Assembly: GCA_036558645.1 (NCBI GenBank)
Contig: DATBFG010000111.1
Span: 1-41,303 of the forward strand
Direction of reading: 5' to 3'
DNA: 41,303 nucleotides
Origin: DATBFG01 sp036558645
GTDB lineage: Bacteria > Acidobacteriota > Terriglobia > Terriglobales > Acidobacteriaceae
Under the pieces are notes generated by a model. The model was not told the origin of the DNA and did no database searches. It saw only the letters and a program-made list of their open reading frames with translations. Positions 24,479 through 32,080 of the stretch are shown piece by piece. The position numbers were made by a program, and so were the translations under genes. Each line of letters begins with the position of its first letter. Within the stretch, counting starts at the first letter, position 1.

Positions 24479-25732
24479 ATGATCCTGGCGAAAGACGTAC
24501 TTTCGGAAGCCTACCGCGCACTCCGCCAAAACCGACGTCGCAGTGCGATCACCATGCTGGGCATGGCCTGGGGAATCGCCACCGTGGTGCTGTTGCTGGC
24601 CTATGGCACAGGGTTTTCGACCGCCATTGTCAGCATATTCAGGGCCTACGCCAGCATGCAGGCCATGGGCATTACGGGCGGGCGTACGTCAATGCAGGCC
24701 GGAGGAAGCAAAGCTGGCACCAGCATCCGTTTGACCAAAGATGACATCGATCGTGTTCTCACCAACGTTCCACAAGTCATACGGATCACCCCGCAATCGT
24801 TTTACGAGGCTCCCATCAGCTACCAGGGACGTTCTTACACATGGACTGTCGGGGGCAGCAATTCCACGGTACAAGAGATCCAGAATCTGCAAGTAGATGT
24901 CGGACGTTTCTACACTGCCGAAGATTCGCAACTTCGCGCGCGCGTCTGCGTGCTGGGCTCGGAGTCCAAGGAGAAACTGTTCTCCGGCCGCTTTGCGCTG
25001 GGAGAGAAGATTCGCATCAACGGGATTCCCTACGAAGTGGTTGGAGTGCTGAAGGCAAGGCCGCAGCAAGGCGAGGAAAACAGTATCAACCGCGTTGTTT
25101 ATATCCCGTTCCCAACCCTGAGCGACTTCCGCGATACGCACTATATCGATATGATCTGGCTCGACTTTCTCGGCTACGACTATCAAGGCGTCGAGAGGTC
25201 GATTCGCAATACGCTAGCCACGCAGCACGGCTTCCGTCCCGACGACAAGCGTGCCCTGCGCGTTTTCAGCCTGATGGAGCAGCTTTCACAGTTCCGCATC
25301 ATCAGCATGGCTCTGCAGGTATTGCTCGCCTTCATTGGCACTCTGACTCTTGGCATCGGCGGGGTGGGGCTCATGAACATCATGCTGGTGAGCGTGACTC
25401 AACGCACGCGCGAGATCGGCGTAGAAAAGGCAATGGGTGCACGCCGCTTGGATATCCTTCTGCAGTTCCTAGCCGAGGCGCTGGCGATTACCCTTTTTGG
25501 CGGTTTGTTGGGCATTGTGTTCGCCTACGGCGTTTCGTTCTCGGTGGGAAACCTTACCTTTTACAGTGCGCTGGCTCAGCATGGAGAGATGGGTGACATT
25601 CGACTCATGATCTCGCCAGCGAGCGTGTTGGTCTCTACCGTTATCCTGGCTCTCGTAGGTTTGGTCAGCGGCATGATCCCGGCGATACGGGCGTCACGTC
25701 TCGATCCGATCGAATCGTTGCGTTACGAGTAG
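24479..25732 (+). CDS. ABC transporter permease (MacB/FtsX family), second of a pair
   Basis: A 417-residue homologue of the preceding gene with the same plan: one N-terminal helix (AITMLGMAWGIATVVLLLAYG), a periplasmic MacB_PCD domain and three C-terminal FtsX helices, including VTQRTREIGVEKAMGARRLD. It starts three bases after the previous stop, so the pair is one operon and may assemble as a heterodimer. The arrangement recalls the acidobacterial duplicated orphan permeases (ADOP), in which two such modules are fused into one chain; here they are separate polypeptides. The partner ATPase must be encoded elsewhere. Substrate unknown. Confidence 0.88.
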   Translation: MILAKDVLSEAYRALRQNRRRSAITMLGMAWGIATVVLLLAYGTGFSTAIVSIFRAYASMQAMGITGGRTSMQAGGSKAGTSIRLTKDDIDRVLTNVPQVIRITPQSFYEAPISYQGRSYTWTVGGSNSTVQEIQNLQVDVGRFYTAEDSQLRARVCVLGSESKEKLFSGRFALGEKIRINGIPYEVVGVLKARPQQGEENSINRVVYIPFPTLSDFRDTHYIDMIWLDFLGYDYQGVERSIRNTLATQHGFRPDDKRALRVFSLMEQLSQFRIISMALQVLLAFIGTLTLGIGGVGLMNIMLVSVTQRTREIGVEKAMGARRLDILLQFLAEALAITLFGGLLGIVFAYGVSFSVGNLTFYSALAQHGEMGDIRLMISPASVLVSTVILALVGLVSGMIPAIRASRLDPIESLRYE

Positions 25733-25824
25733 GCTTTCGGAGCAGAAGATCTGCAGCACCGCTCCGCCAATCCCGCCCATTTACCAGATCAAAAGATTGC
25801 GTTTGCGTGCACCAGCCACGCACG

Positions 25825-26670
25825 TTAGGAAGTCAGAACCACATTGTCGATCAGCCTAGTGTGGCCCACGTATCCGGCGATGGCGACCAGGGCAGGAGGC
25901 GCCAACTCCGACATCGGTTCCAGCGTGTCCGGATTCACGATCTCCAAGTAGTCGAGGGGTGCGGAAGGCTCACGGGCGAATTCGTCCTTGCCTGCTGCGA
26001 TCAGCGCTGCCGCAGATCGTTCGCCTTGCAAGTACCGATTCTCTATCGCCTGCAAACTCCGATGCAGAACCAGCGCCGCCTTGCGCTGTTGGAGATCGAG
26101 ATAAGCGTTTCGCGAACTCATAGCGAGGCCGTCTGGCTCGCGGACGATGGGGCAGCCGACAATCTCGACGGGAAAATCAAGGTCGCGAACCATGCGACGG
26201 ATGATCGATAACTGGGCGGCATCTTTCTGTCCGAAGAAAGCAACGTCAGGCTCGATGATGTGAAATAGTTTGGAAACAACAGTTGTTACGCCACGAAAGT
26301 GTCCAGGCCGGGACTTGCCGCAAAGGCGTTCACTCATTCCTTCTACATTGACGTCTGTCACAGCGCCGCTTGGATACATTTCTTCGGCACTGGGCGCGAA
26401 CAGCAGATCGACTCCTTCTTTCTCGAGCAACGCGCAGTCTTTCTCGAAAGGGCGTGGGTACTTGGCGAGGTCTTCATTCGGGCCAAACTGAGTCGGATTG
26501 ACGAAGATCGAAACGGCGACGACATCGGCCTGGGCTTTAGCGGCTCTTACAAGCGAGAGATGGCCTTCATGCAGAGCGCCCATGGTGGGCACGAATCCGA
26601 CGCGTTTGCCTTGTCGGTGAGCGGCGCGGGTTGCCCCGCGGATCTGCTGGATGCTTGAATAGATTTTCAT
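25825..26670 (-). CDS. panC: Pantothenate synthetase PanC
   Basis: A 281-residue cytoplasmic enzyme joining pantoate and beta-alanine with ATP, the last step of pantothenate (vitamin B5) synthesis. Nucleotide-binding signatures are clear: the HIGH-type motif VPTMGALHEGHLSLV near the N-terminus, VSIFVNPTQFGPNEDLAKYP, RPGHFRGVTTVVSKLF, and the KMSKS-region PDGLAMSSRNAYLD. Length is normal. It lies 227 bases downstream of panB on the same strand. That gap is large for an operon and contains two strong hairpins, so panC may be partly uncoupled from panB. Confidence 0.97.
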   Translation of the reverse strand: MKIYSSIQQIRGATRAAHRQGKRVGFVPTMGALHEGHLSLVRAAKAQADVVAVSIFVNPTQFGPNEDLAKYPRPFEKDCALLEKEGVDLLFAPSAEEMYPSGAVTDVNVEGMSERLCGKSRPGHFRGVTTVVSKLFHIIEPDVAFFGQKDAAQLSIIRRMVRDLDFPVEIVGCPIVREPDGLAMSSRNAYLDLQQRKAALVLHRSLQAIENRYLQGERSAAALIAAGKDEFAREPSAPLDYLEIVNPDTLEPMSELAPPALVAIAGYVGHTRLIDNVVLTS

Positions 26671-26773
26671 TCAGGATGGTCAGTCTCGATCCGTACTTGT
26701 CTGTCCTTCAAAAATCGAGGTTGTTGCGAAGCTCGGTCGTCCCTACGGGACTATGATCATTTGTCACATTTTT

Positions 26774-26819
26774 CCCAGCGCTGAAGCGCTGGGCTATTAT
26801 CGAGTGCCCCTCCGGGGCA
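26774..26819. repeat. Double-hairpin REP-like element between panB and panC
   Basis: CCCAGCGC (26774-26781) pairs perfectly with GCGCTGGG (26786-26793) around TGAA. Eleven bases later TGCCCC (26805-26810) pairs with GGGGCA (26814-26819) around TCC. Two compact hairpins in a row are typical of REP/BIME-type dispersed elements. The copy sits inside the pan transcript unit and may stabilise or attenuate the message. Confidence 0.7.
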
Positions 26820-26897
26820 AGGATTTCGAAGTGCATAGGCCACCCCAAGGTCAAGTGCCGAATGTATAGCCTCTGTTCATCTGGTTAGATTGCCGAG

Positions 26898-27788
26898 TTA
26901 CCGCCGCATGGCATGCTTCCGCTCCAGCACTGATTCCAAGGCGGCCTGCGTTTCCTTCGGCAGATGATAAGACTCCGCGTCAGATGGATACTGACGTGAA
27001 ACCACATCTGCCCGAAAAGCCTGAACAGCGTCGCTGATCAGCGCCGAAGCGTCGCCGTAACGACGAACAAATTTCGCTGGCGGCTCGAACGTCAGATTCA
27101 GAATGTCGTGGAACACCAGAACCTGCCCGTCGCATTCCGGTCCCGCGCCAATGCCGATCGTGGGCGCCTGAACTTCTGCGGTAATCATGGCGGCGACTTC
27201 GCGCGGAATGCCCTCGAGGTAGATGCAGGCAACCCCGGCACGGTCGAGAGCGACTGCGTCGCGCATGAGCTGTTCGATCGCACCGAGACTTTTGCCCTGA
27301 ACCTTGTATCCGCCCATCACGTTAACCGATTGGGGCGTCAGGCCGATGTGGCCAGTCACCGGGATTTCGGCATCGATAATGTGCCGAATGAGATCCGCCC
27401 GCTTTTCACCGCCCTCGACCTTGACCGCCTCGGCGCCAGCCTCTTTCACGAAGCGCGCTGCGTTTCGCACGGCTTCGTCAGAGCTGAGGTGATAGGAGCC
27501 GTAGGGCATGTCGACAACGAGAAATGCATTCTTCACCCCGCGGCGGACGGCACGCGCGTGGTGCAACATTTCATCAACAGTGACCGAGAGCGTGTTCTCG
27601 TAGCCGAGCATCGTCATGGCTAGCGAGTCTCCGACGAGAACGACGTCGATGCCCGCGTGATCGACTAGGCGAGCACTGGCATAGTCATAGGCCGTCAGGC
27701 AGGTAATTGGATCATGACGAAGTTTCTTTTCACGAAGAGAAGCGACAGTAATCTTCTGGCGAGGTACGCCAATCGGGGTGAGACTCAC
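26898..27788 (-). CDS. panB: 3-methyl-2-oxobutanoate hydroxymethyltransferase PanB
   Basis: A 296-residue enzyme that transfers a hydroxymethyl group from methylene-tetrahydrofolate to ketoisovalerate, the first committed step to pantothenate. Family motifs are ITCLTAYDYASARLVD, VLVGDSLAMTMLGYENTLSV (metal- and substrate-binding), VEGGEKRADLI, GHIGLTPQSVNVMGG and IGIGAGPECDGQVLVFHD. The start is GTG at 27788 with GGAGGA four bases upstream. The leader also holds a perfect TCCGCC-TT-GGCGGA hairpin (27807-27820). It makes a pathway pair with panC downstream. Confidence 0.97.
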   Translation of the reverse strand: MSLTPIGVPRQKITVASLREKKLRHDPITCLTAYDYASARLVDHAGIDVVLVGDSLAMTMLGYENTLSVTVDEMLHHARAVRRGVKNAFLVVDMPYGSYHLSSDEAVRNAARFVKEAGAEAVKVEGGEKRADLIRHIIDAEIPVTGHIGLTPQSVNVMGGYKVQGKSLGAIEQLMRDAVALDRAGVACIYLEGIPREVAAMITAEVQAPTIGIGAGPECDGQVLVFHDILNLTFEPPAKFVRRYGDASALISDAVQAFRADVVSRQYPSDAESYHLPKETQAALESVLERKHAMRR

Positions 27789-27870
27789 GATGTCCTCCAG
27801 TGCCCCTCCGCCTTGGCGGATAGAGCCCGTTGCATCTAGTGGCTGAAAGAATTCTATTATGTGGGGACCA

Positions 27871-27901
27871 TAGTGGCTAGTGGTTAGTGGATAGTTGTTA
27901 G
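27871..27901. repeat. TAGTGGN heptamer array, left flank of the four-helix-bundle gene
   Basis: Four tandem units of TAGTGGN (the fourth is TAGTTGT) with an exact 7-base period, then a partial TAG. It lies 145 bases before the four-helix-bundle start. The array at 28410-28440 is its diverged inverted counterpart. Confidence 0.75.
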
Positions 27902-28046
27902 AAAAGAGGTAACCAATTCGAAGATAAGTGTTTTTATTGCAGGCGTTTAGAGGGTCTATTCAGATGAGCACGGGCTGCTGTGATGTTGGTCCTTACGCCG
28001 AGTTTCCGTTCCAAGTAACGTAAGAATCTTTTCTGGAAAGACATCC

Positions 28047-28415
28047 ATGGCTGTTCAGTCGTATCAAGATCTTATCGGCTGGAAGAAGAGCATGGCCTTG
28101 GTGATCGATGTCTACCGTTCGACAAAAGGGTTTCCTAAAGAAGAATTGTATGGACTGACTAGTCAAATTCGTCGCGCTGCAGTGTCAATTCCTAGCAACA
28201 TCGCCCAAGGACAAGGCCGCCTCACTCGTGGAGAATTCCGTCAATTTCTCGGTCATGCTAGAGGCTCTGTTTTTGAACTGGACAGTCAAGTCTTGATCGC
28301 AACGGAACTCGGGTATCTGAGTGAAAGCGAACTGCAGAGGTTGAGAAGCAAAATCCAAGAGGTCGGAAGAATTCTGAATGGTCTGCTCAATTCGCTCAGT
28401 GCCTCTAGCAACTGA
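28047..28415 (+). CDS. Four-helix-bundle protein (23S rRNA intervening-sequence/S23 family)
   Basis: A 122-residue protein of the family first seen as open frames inside 23S rRNA intervening sequences and now found as free-standing genes. Signatures are YQDLIGWKKSMALVIDVYR, the central LYGLTSQIRRAAVSIPSNIAQG, and GEFRQFLGHARGSVFELDSQ, each one helix of the bundle. Length is typical. It resembles the Avd accessory proteins of diversity-generating retroelements in fold, but no reverse transcriptase is nearby. The biochemical role is unknown, probably nucleic-acid binding as an oligomer. The gene lies alone between two inverted heptamer arrays, and its TGA lies inside the first unit of the right array, so gene and repeats may be one cassette. 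Confidence 0.88.
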   Translation: MAVQSYQDLIGWKKSMALVIDVYRSTKGFPKEELYGLTSQIRRAAVSIPSNIAQGQGRLTRGEFRQFLGHARGSVFELDSQVLIATELGYLSESELQRLRSKIQEVGRILNGLLNSLSASSN

Positions 28416-28440
28416 TCACTGACGACTAACCCCTGATCCT
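28410..28440. repeat. NNCTGAN heptamer array, right flank of the four-helix-bundle gene
   Basis: Four units of NNCTRAN with a strict 7-base period run from 28410 to 28437 and reach the stop codon of the opposing kinase gene at 28440. On the reverse strand the consensus is NTCAGNN/NTTAGNN, matching the array behind mfd (36657-36684) and related to the left-flank TAGTGGN units. Confidence 0.75.
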
Positions 28441-29105
28441 CACGCACTCGCCGCTTCGGTGCTCCCCAAAGGCAGGAAGTATTGCGTGCCCTTGATGGGA
28501 ACGGAGACTTTTTTGAGCAGCTCCTTCAAATCCTCGTTGCGTTCCACGAAGTCGATTTCCGAGGTGTTGACGATCAGTAAATCGGACGAGGTGTAGTGAA
28601 AGAAGAAATGCTCGTAGGCCTTGATGACTTCTTCGAGATAGTCTTCGTTTATCGCTTTCTCGCCGGGAGCGTTCTTTTTCTTCAGGCGTTTCTTCAGGAC
28701 TTCAGGGCTGGCCTGCAGGTAAATCACGAGGTCGGGAGTGGGTAGTTCATCGCGAAAGATGTTGTAGTAGCGATTGTAGGTTTCGAGTTCCTGGTCGTTT
28801 AGGTTGAGGCACGCAAAAAGCTTGTCCTTCTCGAAAATGAAATCGGCGACGACGGTGCGGTTTGAATTCGACCCGAGGTCGAGTGCCTTGAGTTGTTCGT
28901 AGCGACGGATCAGGAAAGCGAACTGGGCTTGAAAGGCGGCGCCGGGTTCCCCCTCGTAGAATGCCTTGAGGAACGGATTTTCCTCCGGTTCCATGACGCG
29001 CTGGGCGTTCAGGCGCTCCGCCAGAACATTTGCCAGGGTGCTCTTGCCGACTCGTATGGGTCCTTCTACGGCTATATAACGGGGCAGGTCGAAAAGATTG
29101 GCCAT
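28440..29105 (-). CDS. Deoxynucleoside kinase
   Basis: A 221-residue cytoplasmic kinase of the dNK/dGK/dCK family that phosphorylates deoxynucleosides for nucleotide salvage. The P-loop is YIAVEGPIRVGKSTLANVL near the N-terminus. Other family segments are PEENPFLKAFYEGEPGAAF, QAQFAFLIRRYEQLK, TVVADFIFEKDKLFACLNL, and the helical lid IYLQASPEVLKKRLKKKNA. Substrate preference among deoxynucleosides cannot be told from sequence. Its stop abuts the right-flank heptamer array of the four-helix-bundle gene, with which it converges. It is divergent from the deacetylase gene across a second inverted repeat. Confidence 0.9.
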   Translation of the reverse strand: MANLFDLPRYIAVEGPIRVGKSTLANVLAERLNAQRVMEPEENPFLKAFYEGEPGAAFQAQFAFLIRRYEQLKALDLGSNSNRTVVADFIFEKDKLFACLNLNDQELETYNRYYNIFRDELPTPDLVIYLQASPEVLKKRLKKKNAPGEKAINEDYLEEVIKAYEHFFFHYTSSDLLIVNTSEIDFVERNEDLKELLKKVSVPIKGTQYFLPLGSTEAASA

Positions 29106-29175
29106 GGGTTGTGAGACGGAACGTTGGCAGCATATCCCGGTTCGAGGCTGGGCGCAATTGTGGAAGAAGTTAACA

Positions 29176-29262
29176 GTGATTGACGAATTGAGGGATTTGA
29201 GAATCGGCGAATTTGCTCAAGCGTCACCCGCGAAATCCGGCAATCTGAAGAGTCGACAATCC
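29176..29262. repeat. Inverted pair of 8-base GRATT arrays between divergent genes
   Basis: Five octamers of consensus NGRATTNN (first unit GTGATTGA) fill 29176-29215, and four octamers of the complementary form NNNAATCN fill 29231-29262, separated by 15 bases. The site is six bases from the start of the deacetylase gene and 70 bases from that of the kinase gene. The unit core is shared with the 7-base AGATTNN arrays, but the period is eight. Promoters for both genes would have to overlap it. Confidence 0.65.
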
Positions 29263-29267
29263 CAAAC

Positions 29268-30035
29268 ATGTCGGCCCTATCGTCTACAATCTGCTTTATG
29301 CTGAGCCTCGCGATCGCTGGTCTTGCTGCGGCTGCTGCTTCTGCGGCGGGATACCAGTCGATGGCTCCGACGGGCCGCTGGTACGGTGGCACGTTCACCG
29401 GGCTGAAGCGCGGGTCGAAGCAGATCGCGCTAACCTACGATGATGGTCCGAATGATCCATACACATTGCGACTGGTGGAGATTCTTGCCAAGCACGGCAC
29501 CCGCGCGACGTTTTTCTTTATCGGCCGATACGTGCAGCAGCGGCCCGATATCGCCCGGGAAGTCGCCCAAGCCGGCCATGCGATTGGGAATCATACTTTA
29601 ACCCATCCCAACCTGATTTTCTCTTCATTCATCCAGGCGCGCACGCAGATGCAGGAGTGTGAACGAGCTTTGCAAGATGCCGTGGGCGAGCATTCCAAAT
29701 TGTTTCGTCCTCCGTTTGGCGGACGTCGTCCGAGTTCGTTGCGAGCGGCACAGAGTCTTGGACTTGAAACTGTGATGTGGAACGTTACAGGGTGGGATTG
29801 GAAGCTGGGTACCGCGGACTACATCGAACAAAAAATAACAAGGCAAATGCGGGGGGGGGATGTGATCCTTCTCCACGATGGCAGCCACGAAGGTATGGGA
29901 GCCGATCGTAGCCAGACGGTGATCGTTACGGATCGACTGATTCGGCGATACAAGGATGAAGGATACGAGTTTGTGAACGTACCGGAGATGATGGAAAGAC
30001 AGTTGTCGGCTGGAAAATCAGTCGCTGGTCGTTAG
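29268..30035 (+). CDS. Polysaccharide deacetylase (NodB-homology domain), exported or anchored
   Basis: A 255-residue protein with an N-terminal hydrophobic segment (FMLSLAIAGLAAAAASAAG) acting as signal peptide or anchor; ATG 29298 is an alternative start. The NodB domain, residues about 50-240, has all five motifs: TYDDGPND with the catalytic base and metal Asp, HTLTHPNL with the two metal His, RPPFGGRRP, the WDWKLG region, and VILLHDGSHEG with the catalytic His. It probably removes acetyl groups from peptidoglycan or an exopolysaccharide outside the membrane. No sugar-binding module is present. Confidence 0.92.
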   Translation: MSALSSTICFMLSLAIAGLAAAAASAAGYQSMAPTGRWYGGTFTGLKRGSKQIALTYDDGPNDPYTLRLVEILAKHGTRATFFFIGRYVQQRPDIAREVAQAGHAIGNHTLTHPNLIFSSFIQARTQMQECERALQDAVGEHSKLFRPPFGGRRPSSLRAAQSLGLETVMWNVTGWDWKLGTADYIEQKITRQMRGGDVILLHDGSHEGMGADRSQTVIVTDRLIRRYKDEGYEFVNVPEMMERQLSAGKSVAGR

Positions 30036-30091
30036 CCTCAAAACGTCGTCAATCTTCAGTTGTTGAAACACGGTCAGAGTCCAGTCTGGGA

Positions 30092-30138
30092 AAAGCACTC
30101 CGCTCGGCGAGCGCTTCGCTTCGTTCAGGATGACAATT
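30092..30138. repeat. Dispersed intergenic repeat, copy b
   Basis: The right end TTCAGGATGACAATT matches copies at 5331-5394 and 33001-33056. The inner GCTCGGCGAGC can form a hairpin. It lies in the 131-base gap between the deacetylase and hemL, which are convergent. Confidence 0.55.
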
Positions 30139-30150
30139 GCATAGAGGGCG

Positions 30151-30178
30151 GACGACTGGACGCTGACTAATGACTGAC
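30151..30178. repeat. Heptamer array overlapping the hemL stop
   Basis: Four 7-base units beginning GAC (GACGACT, GGACGCT, GACTAAT, GACTGAC) end inside hemL; the TAG stop of hemL falls within the third unit. Read along hemL the words are TCAG and TTAG, the same core as behind mfd and beside the four-helix-bundle gene. The copies are more degenerate than at the other sites. Confidence 0.5.
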
Positions 30179-31483
30179 AACGCTATTTACAGCCACGGCA
30201 AACGCTTCTTTGGCGGCCGCGATCGTGTGCTGGATGTCTTCTTCCGTGTGCGCCGCGCTCAAGAACGCCGCCTCAAACTGTGATGGCGGCAGGTAGACGC
30301 CGTTGTCCAGCATGGCACGGAAGAATCGCCCAAAGGCCTCGGTATCGGACTTCGCCGCCGAATCCCAGCCTGTTACGGGACACGGCGCGAAGAACCAGGT
30401 AAACATCGATCCCACGCGGTTGTAGCAGATCGGCGCGCCGGCAGCCTTGGCCGCGGCGGCAACCCCCGCTGCCAGCTCGCCGCTTAGCTTATCGAGACGA
30501 GGATAGATTTCTTTTTTGTGGTCCCGCAAATGGCGAAGCGTGGCAAGTCCGGCGGCCATCGCCAGTGGGTTTCCCGACAATGTTCCCGCCTGGTACATCG
30601 GGCCTAGCGGTGCGACGAGATCCATGATTTCCGATGGTCCTCCATAGGCACCCACCGGAAGACCTCCACCAATGATCTTGCCCATCGTCGTGAGATCGGG
30701 CTGAATCGCGTATAGCTCCTGCGCGCCTCCGAAGGCGAGGCGGAAACCAGTCATCACTTCGTCGAAGATCAAGAGCGTCTTTTCGCGCTGCGTGATGGCT
30801 CTCAGATTTTCCAGGTAGCCGCGCGCCGGGGGAACGCATCCCATATTTCCGACGACCGGCTCAACGATCACGCACGCAATCTGATGCTTAAATTTCTTGA
30901 ATACTTGTTCCAGGGCTTCGATATCGTTAAACGGCAACGCGAGCGTGAATTGAGTGAACTCTTCTGGAACGCCGGCGGAACCAGGGATTCCGAGCGTCGC
31001 GACACCGGAGCCTGCCTTCACCAACAGGGCGTCGGCATGTCCGTGGTAGCAGCCTTCAAACTTCACGATGTACTTCCGCTTCGTGTAGGCGCGGGCCAGG
31101 CGAATTGCGGACATCGTTGCCTCGCTTCCCGAGCTGACAAAGCGGACCTTCTGCATGTGTGGAAAGGCGGAAATTACAATTTCTGCGAGATCGGCTTCCG
31201 TCGGAGTGGAAGCTCCGAAGCTGGTTCCGTTCTGTGCGGCAGCCGTGATGGCCTGTACCACTCCTGACTCCGCGTGTCCAAGAATAAGTGGTCCCCACGA
31301 GCCGATGTAGTCGATGTACTCGTTGCCATCCGCGTCCCAGATACGAGAGCCTTTTCCGCGGACGATAAAGGGAGGCTCGCCGCCGACCGATCGAAATGCC
31401 CGCACAGGCGAGTTGACGCCGCCCGGAATCAACTGCTCGGCGCGTTTTTGCAGCTTGCGCGACTGGTCGAGTTTGCGGGGCAT
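30167..31483 (-). CDS. hemL: Glutamate-1-semialdehyde 2,1-aminomutase HemL
   Basis: A 438-residue PLP enzyme converting glutamate-1-semialdehyde to 5-aminolevulinate, the last step of the C5 route into heme and other tetrapyrroles. Signatures are LIPGGVNSPVRAFRSVGG, YIDYIGSWGPLILGHA, SSGSEATMSAIRLARA, FEGCYHGHAD, LLIFDEVMTGFR and the PLP-lysine region TTMGKIIGGGLPVGAYGG. Length is normal. AAGGAG lies five bases before the ATG, and an extended -10 promoter is visible upstream. It stands alone; hemA and hemB are not in the window. Confidence 0.97.
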   Translation of the reverse strand: MPRKLDQSRKLQKRAEQLIPGGVNSPVRAFRSVGGEPPFIVRGKGSRIWDADGNEYIDYIGSWGPLILGHAESGVVQAITAAAQNGTSFGASTPTEADLAEIVISAFPHMQKVRFVSSGSEATMSAIRLARAYTKRKYIVKFEGCYHGHADALLVKAGSGVATLGIPGSAGVPEEFTQFTLALPFNDIEALEQVFKKFKHQIACVIVEPVVGNMGCVPPARGYLENLRAITQREKTLLIFDEVMTGFRLAFGGAQELYAIQPDLTTMGKIIGGGLPVGAYGGPSEIMDLVAPLGPMYQAGTLSGNPLAMAAGLATLRHLRDHKKEIYPRLDKLSGELAAGVAAAAKAAGAPICYNRVGSMFTWFFAPCPVTGWDSAAKSDTEAFGRFFRAMLDNGVYLPPSQFEAAFLSAAHTEEDIQHTIAAAKEAFAVAVNSVVSH

Positions 31484-31517
31484 GGCTTCTCCTTAAGAGC
31501 GGATGCTTGAAGAATCC

Positions 31518-31526
31518 AATATAGCA
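31518..31526 (-). promoter_or_regulatory. Probable extended -10 promoter of hemL
   Basis: On the reverse strand the sequence reads TGCTATATT, matching the extended -10 consensus TGnTATAAT with one mismatch. It ends 34 bases before the hemL start, leaving room for a short leader with the AAGGAG ribosome site. No good -35 box is visible, as is common with extended -10 promoters. Confidence 0.45.
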
Positions 31527-31689
31527 GTGGCACGACCCGACACAGCGGGGCGGGTCACAGCCATTAGTGACTTACCGCACAGGCTACTCGAGGGGCAATT
31601 CATCAGATATTCATTTTCGTGAAACATCTCTGAAATATCAGCGCGTTACTGTGACTGCAGTACATGCCCTTCTAACCGGGAGGGTTCCA

Positions 31690-31727
31690 GGACAGCTTCG
31701 GGGGGCTCCGAGCTGTCCGTTTTATTT
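31690..31727 (+). terminator. Intrinsic-terminator-like hairpin with T-run, no matching + strand gene
   Basis: GGACAGC (31690-31696) pairs with GCTGTCC (31712-31718), extended inward by TCGG/CCGA with one bulge, and is followed by GTTTTATTT. It has the form of a Rho-independent terminator for + strand transcription, yet both flanking genes read on the - strand. It may instead act as a plain stem behind the DUF427 gene, whose stop lies 22 bases away. Confidence 0.5.
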
Positions 31728-31740
31728 GGATCGCTCTCAA

Positions 31741-32025
31741 TTACTTCTCAACGCTGACGCCTTTCCAGAACGCGATGAATCCCTTGATATGGCTGGCCTC
31801 TTGCTTCGTTTCAGGGTAGTACCACGCCGCGTCGCGATTCGTCTTGCCGTTCACTACAACATCGTAATAACTCGCTGTGCCCTTCCACGGACAGACCGTG
31901 TGATTCGAGCTTGGCTGCATATAGCGCATTTGAACCGCGTCAGGAGGGAAGTACTGGTTGCCCTCCACTTCGATGGTTTTTGAGCTTTCCGCTAGAGTCG
32001 CGCCTTCCCACGTTGCTTTTGCCAT
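31741..32025 (-). CDS. DUF427 family protein
   Basis: A 94-residue protein, the normal length for DUF427. The start at 32025 (MAKATWEGATLAESSKTIEV) has GGGA upstream and removes a 92-codon unrelated extension. Family motifs are GNQYFPPDAV, the conserved TVCPWKGTASYYDV and AAWYYPETKQEA. The fold is a small beta-tent; function is not established, though it is often near oxidoreductase genes. It is divergent from the amidinotransferase-family gene with 55 bases between their starts, so promoters overlap. Confidence 0.92.
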   Translation of the reverse strand: MAKATWEGATLAESSKTIEVEGNQYFPPDAVQMRYMQPSSNHTVCPWKGTASYYDVVVNGKTNRDAAWYYPETKQEASHIKGFIAFWKGVSVEK

Positions 32026-32080
32026 GTTTCCCAGTTTAGATTGCATTGCACTAAGAGGGCTAGATAAGTTGCAGTCTCCA

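Noticed and set aside
27108..27623. 171-codon open frame antisense to panB
   Set aside because: panB is clearly the real gene; no ribosome site or recognisable domain supports the antisense frame.
28047..28415. Diversity-generating retroelement accessory gene (avd)
   Set aside because: The fold family is related, but no reverse transcriptase or template/variable repeat pair is visible nearby.
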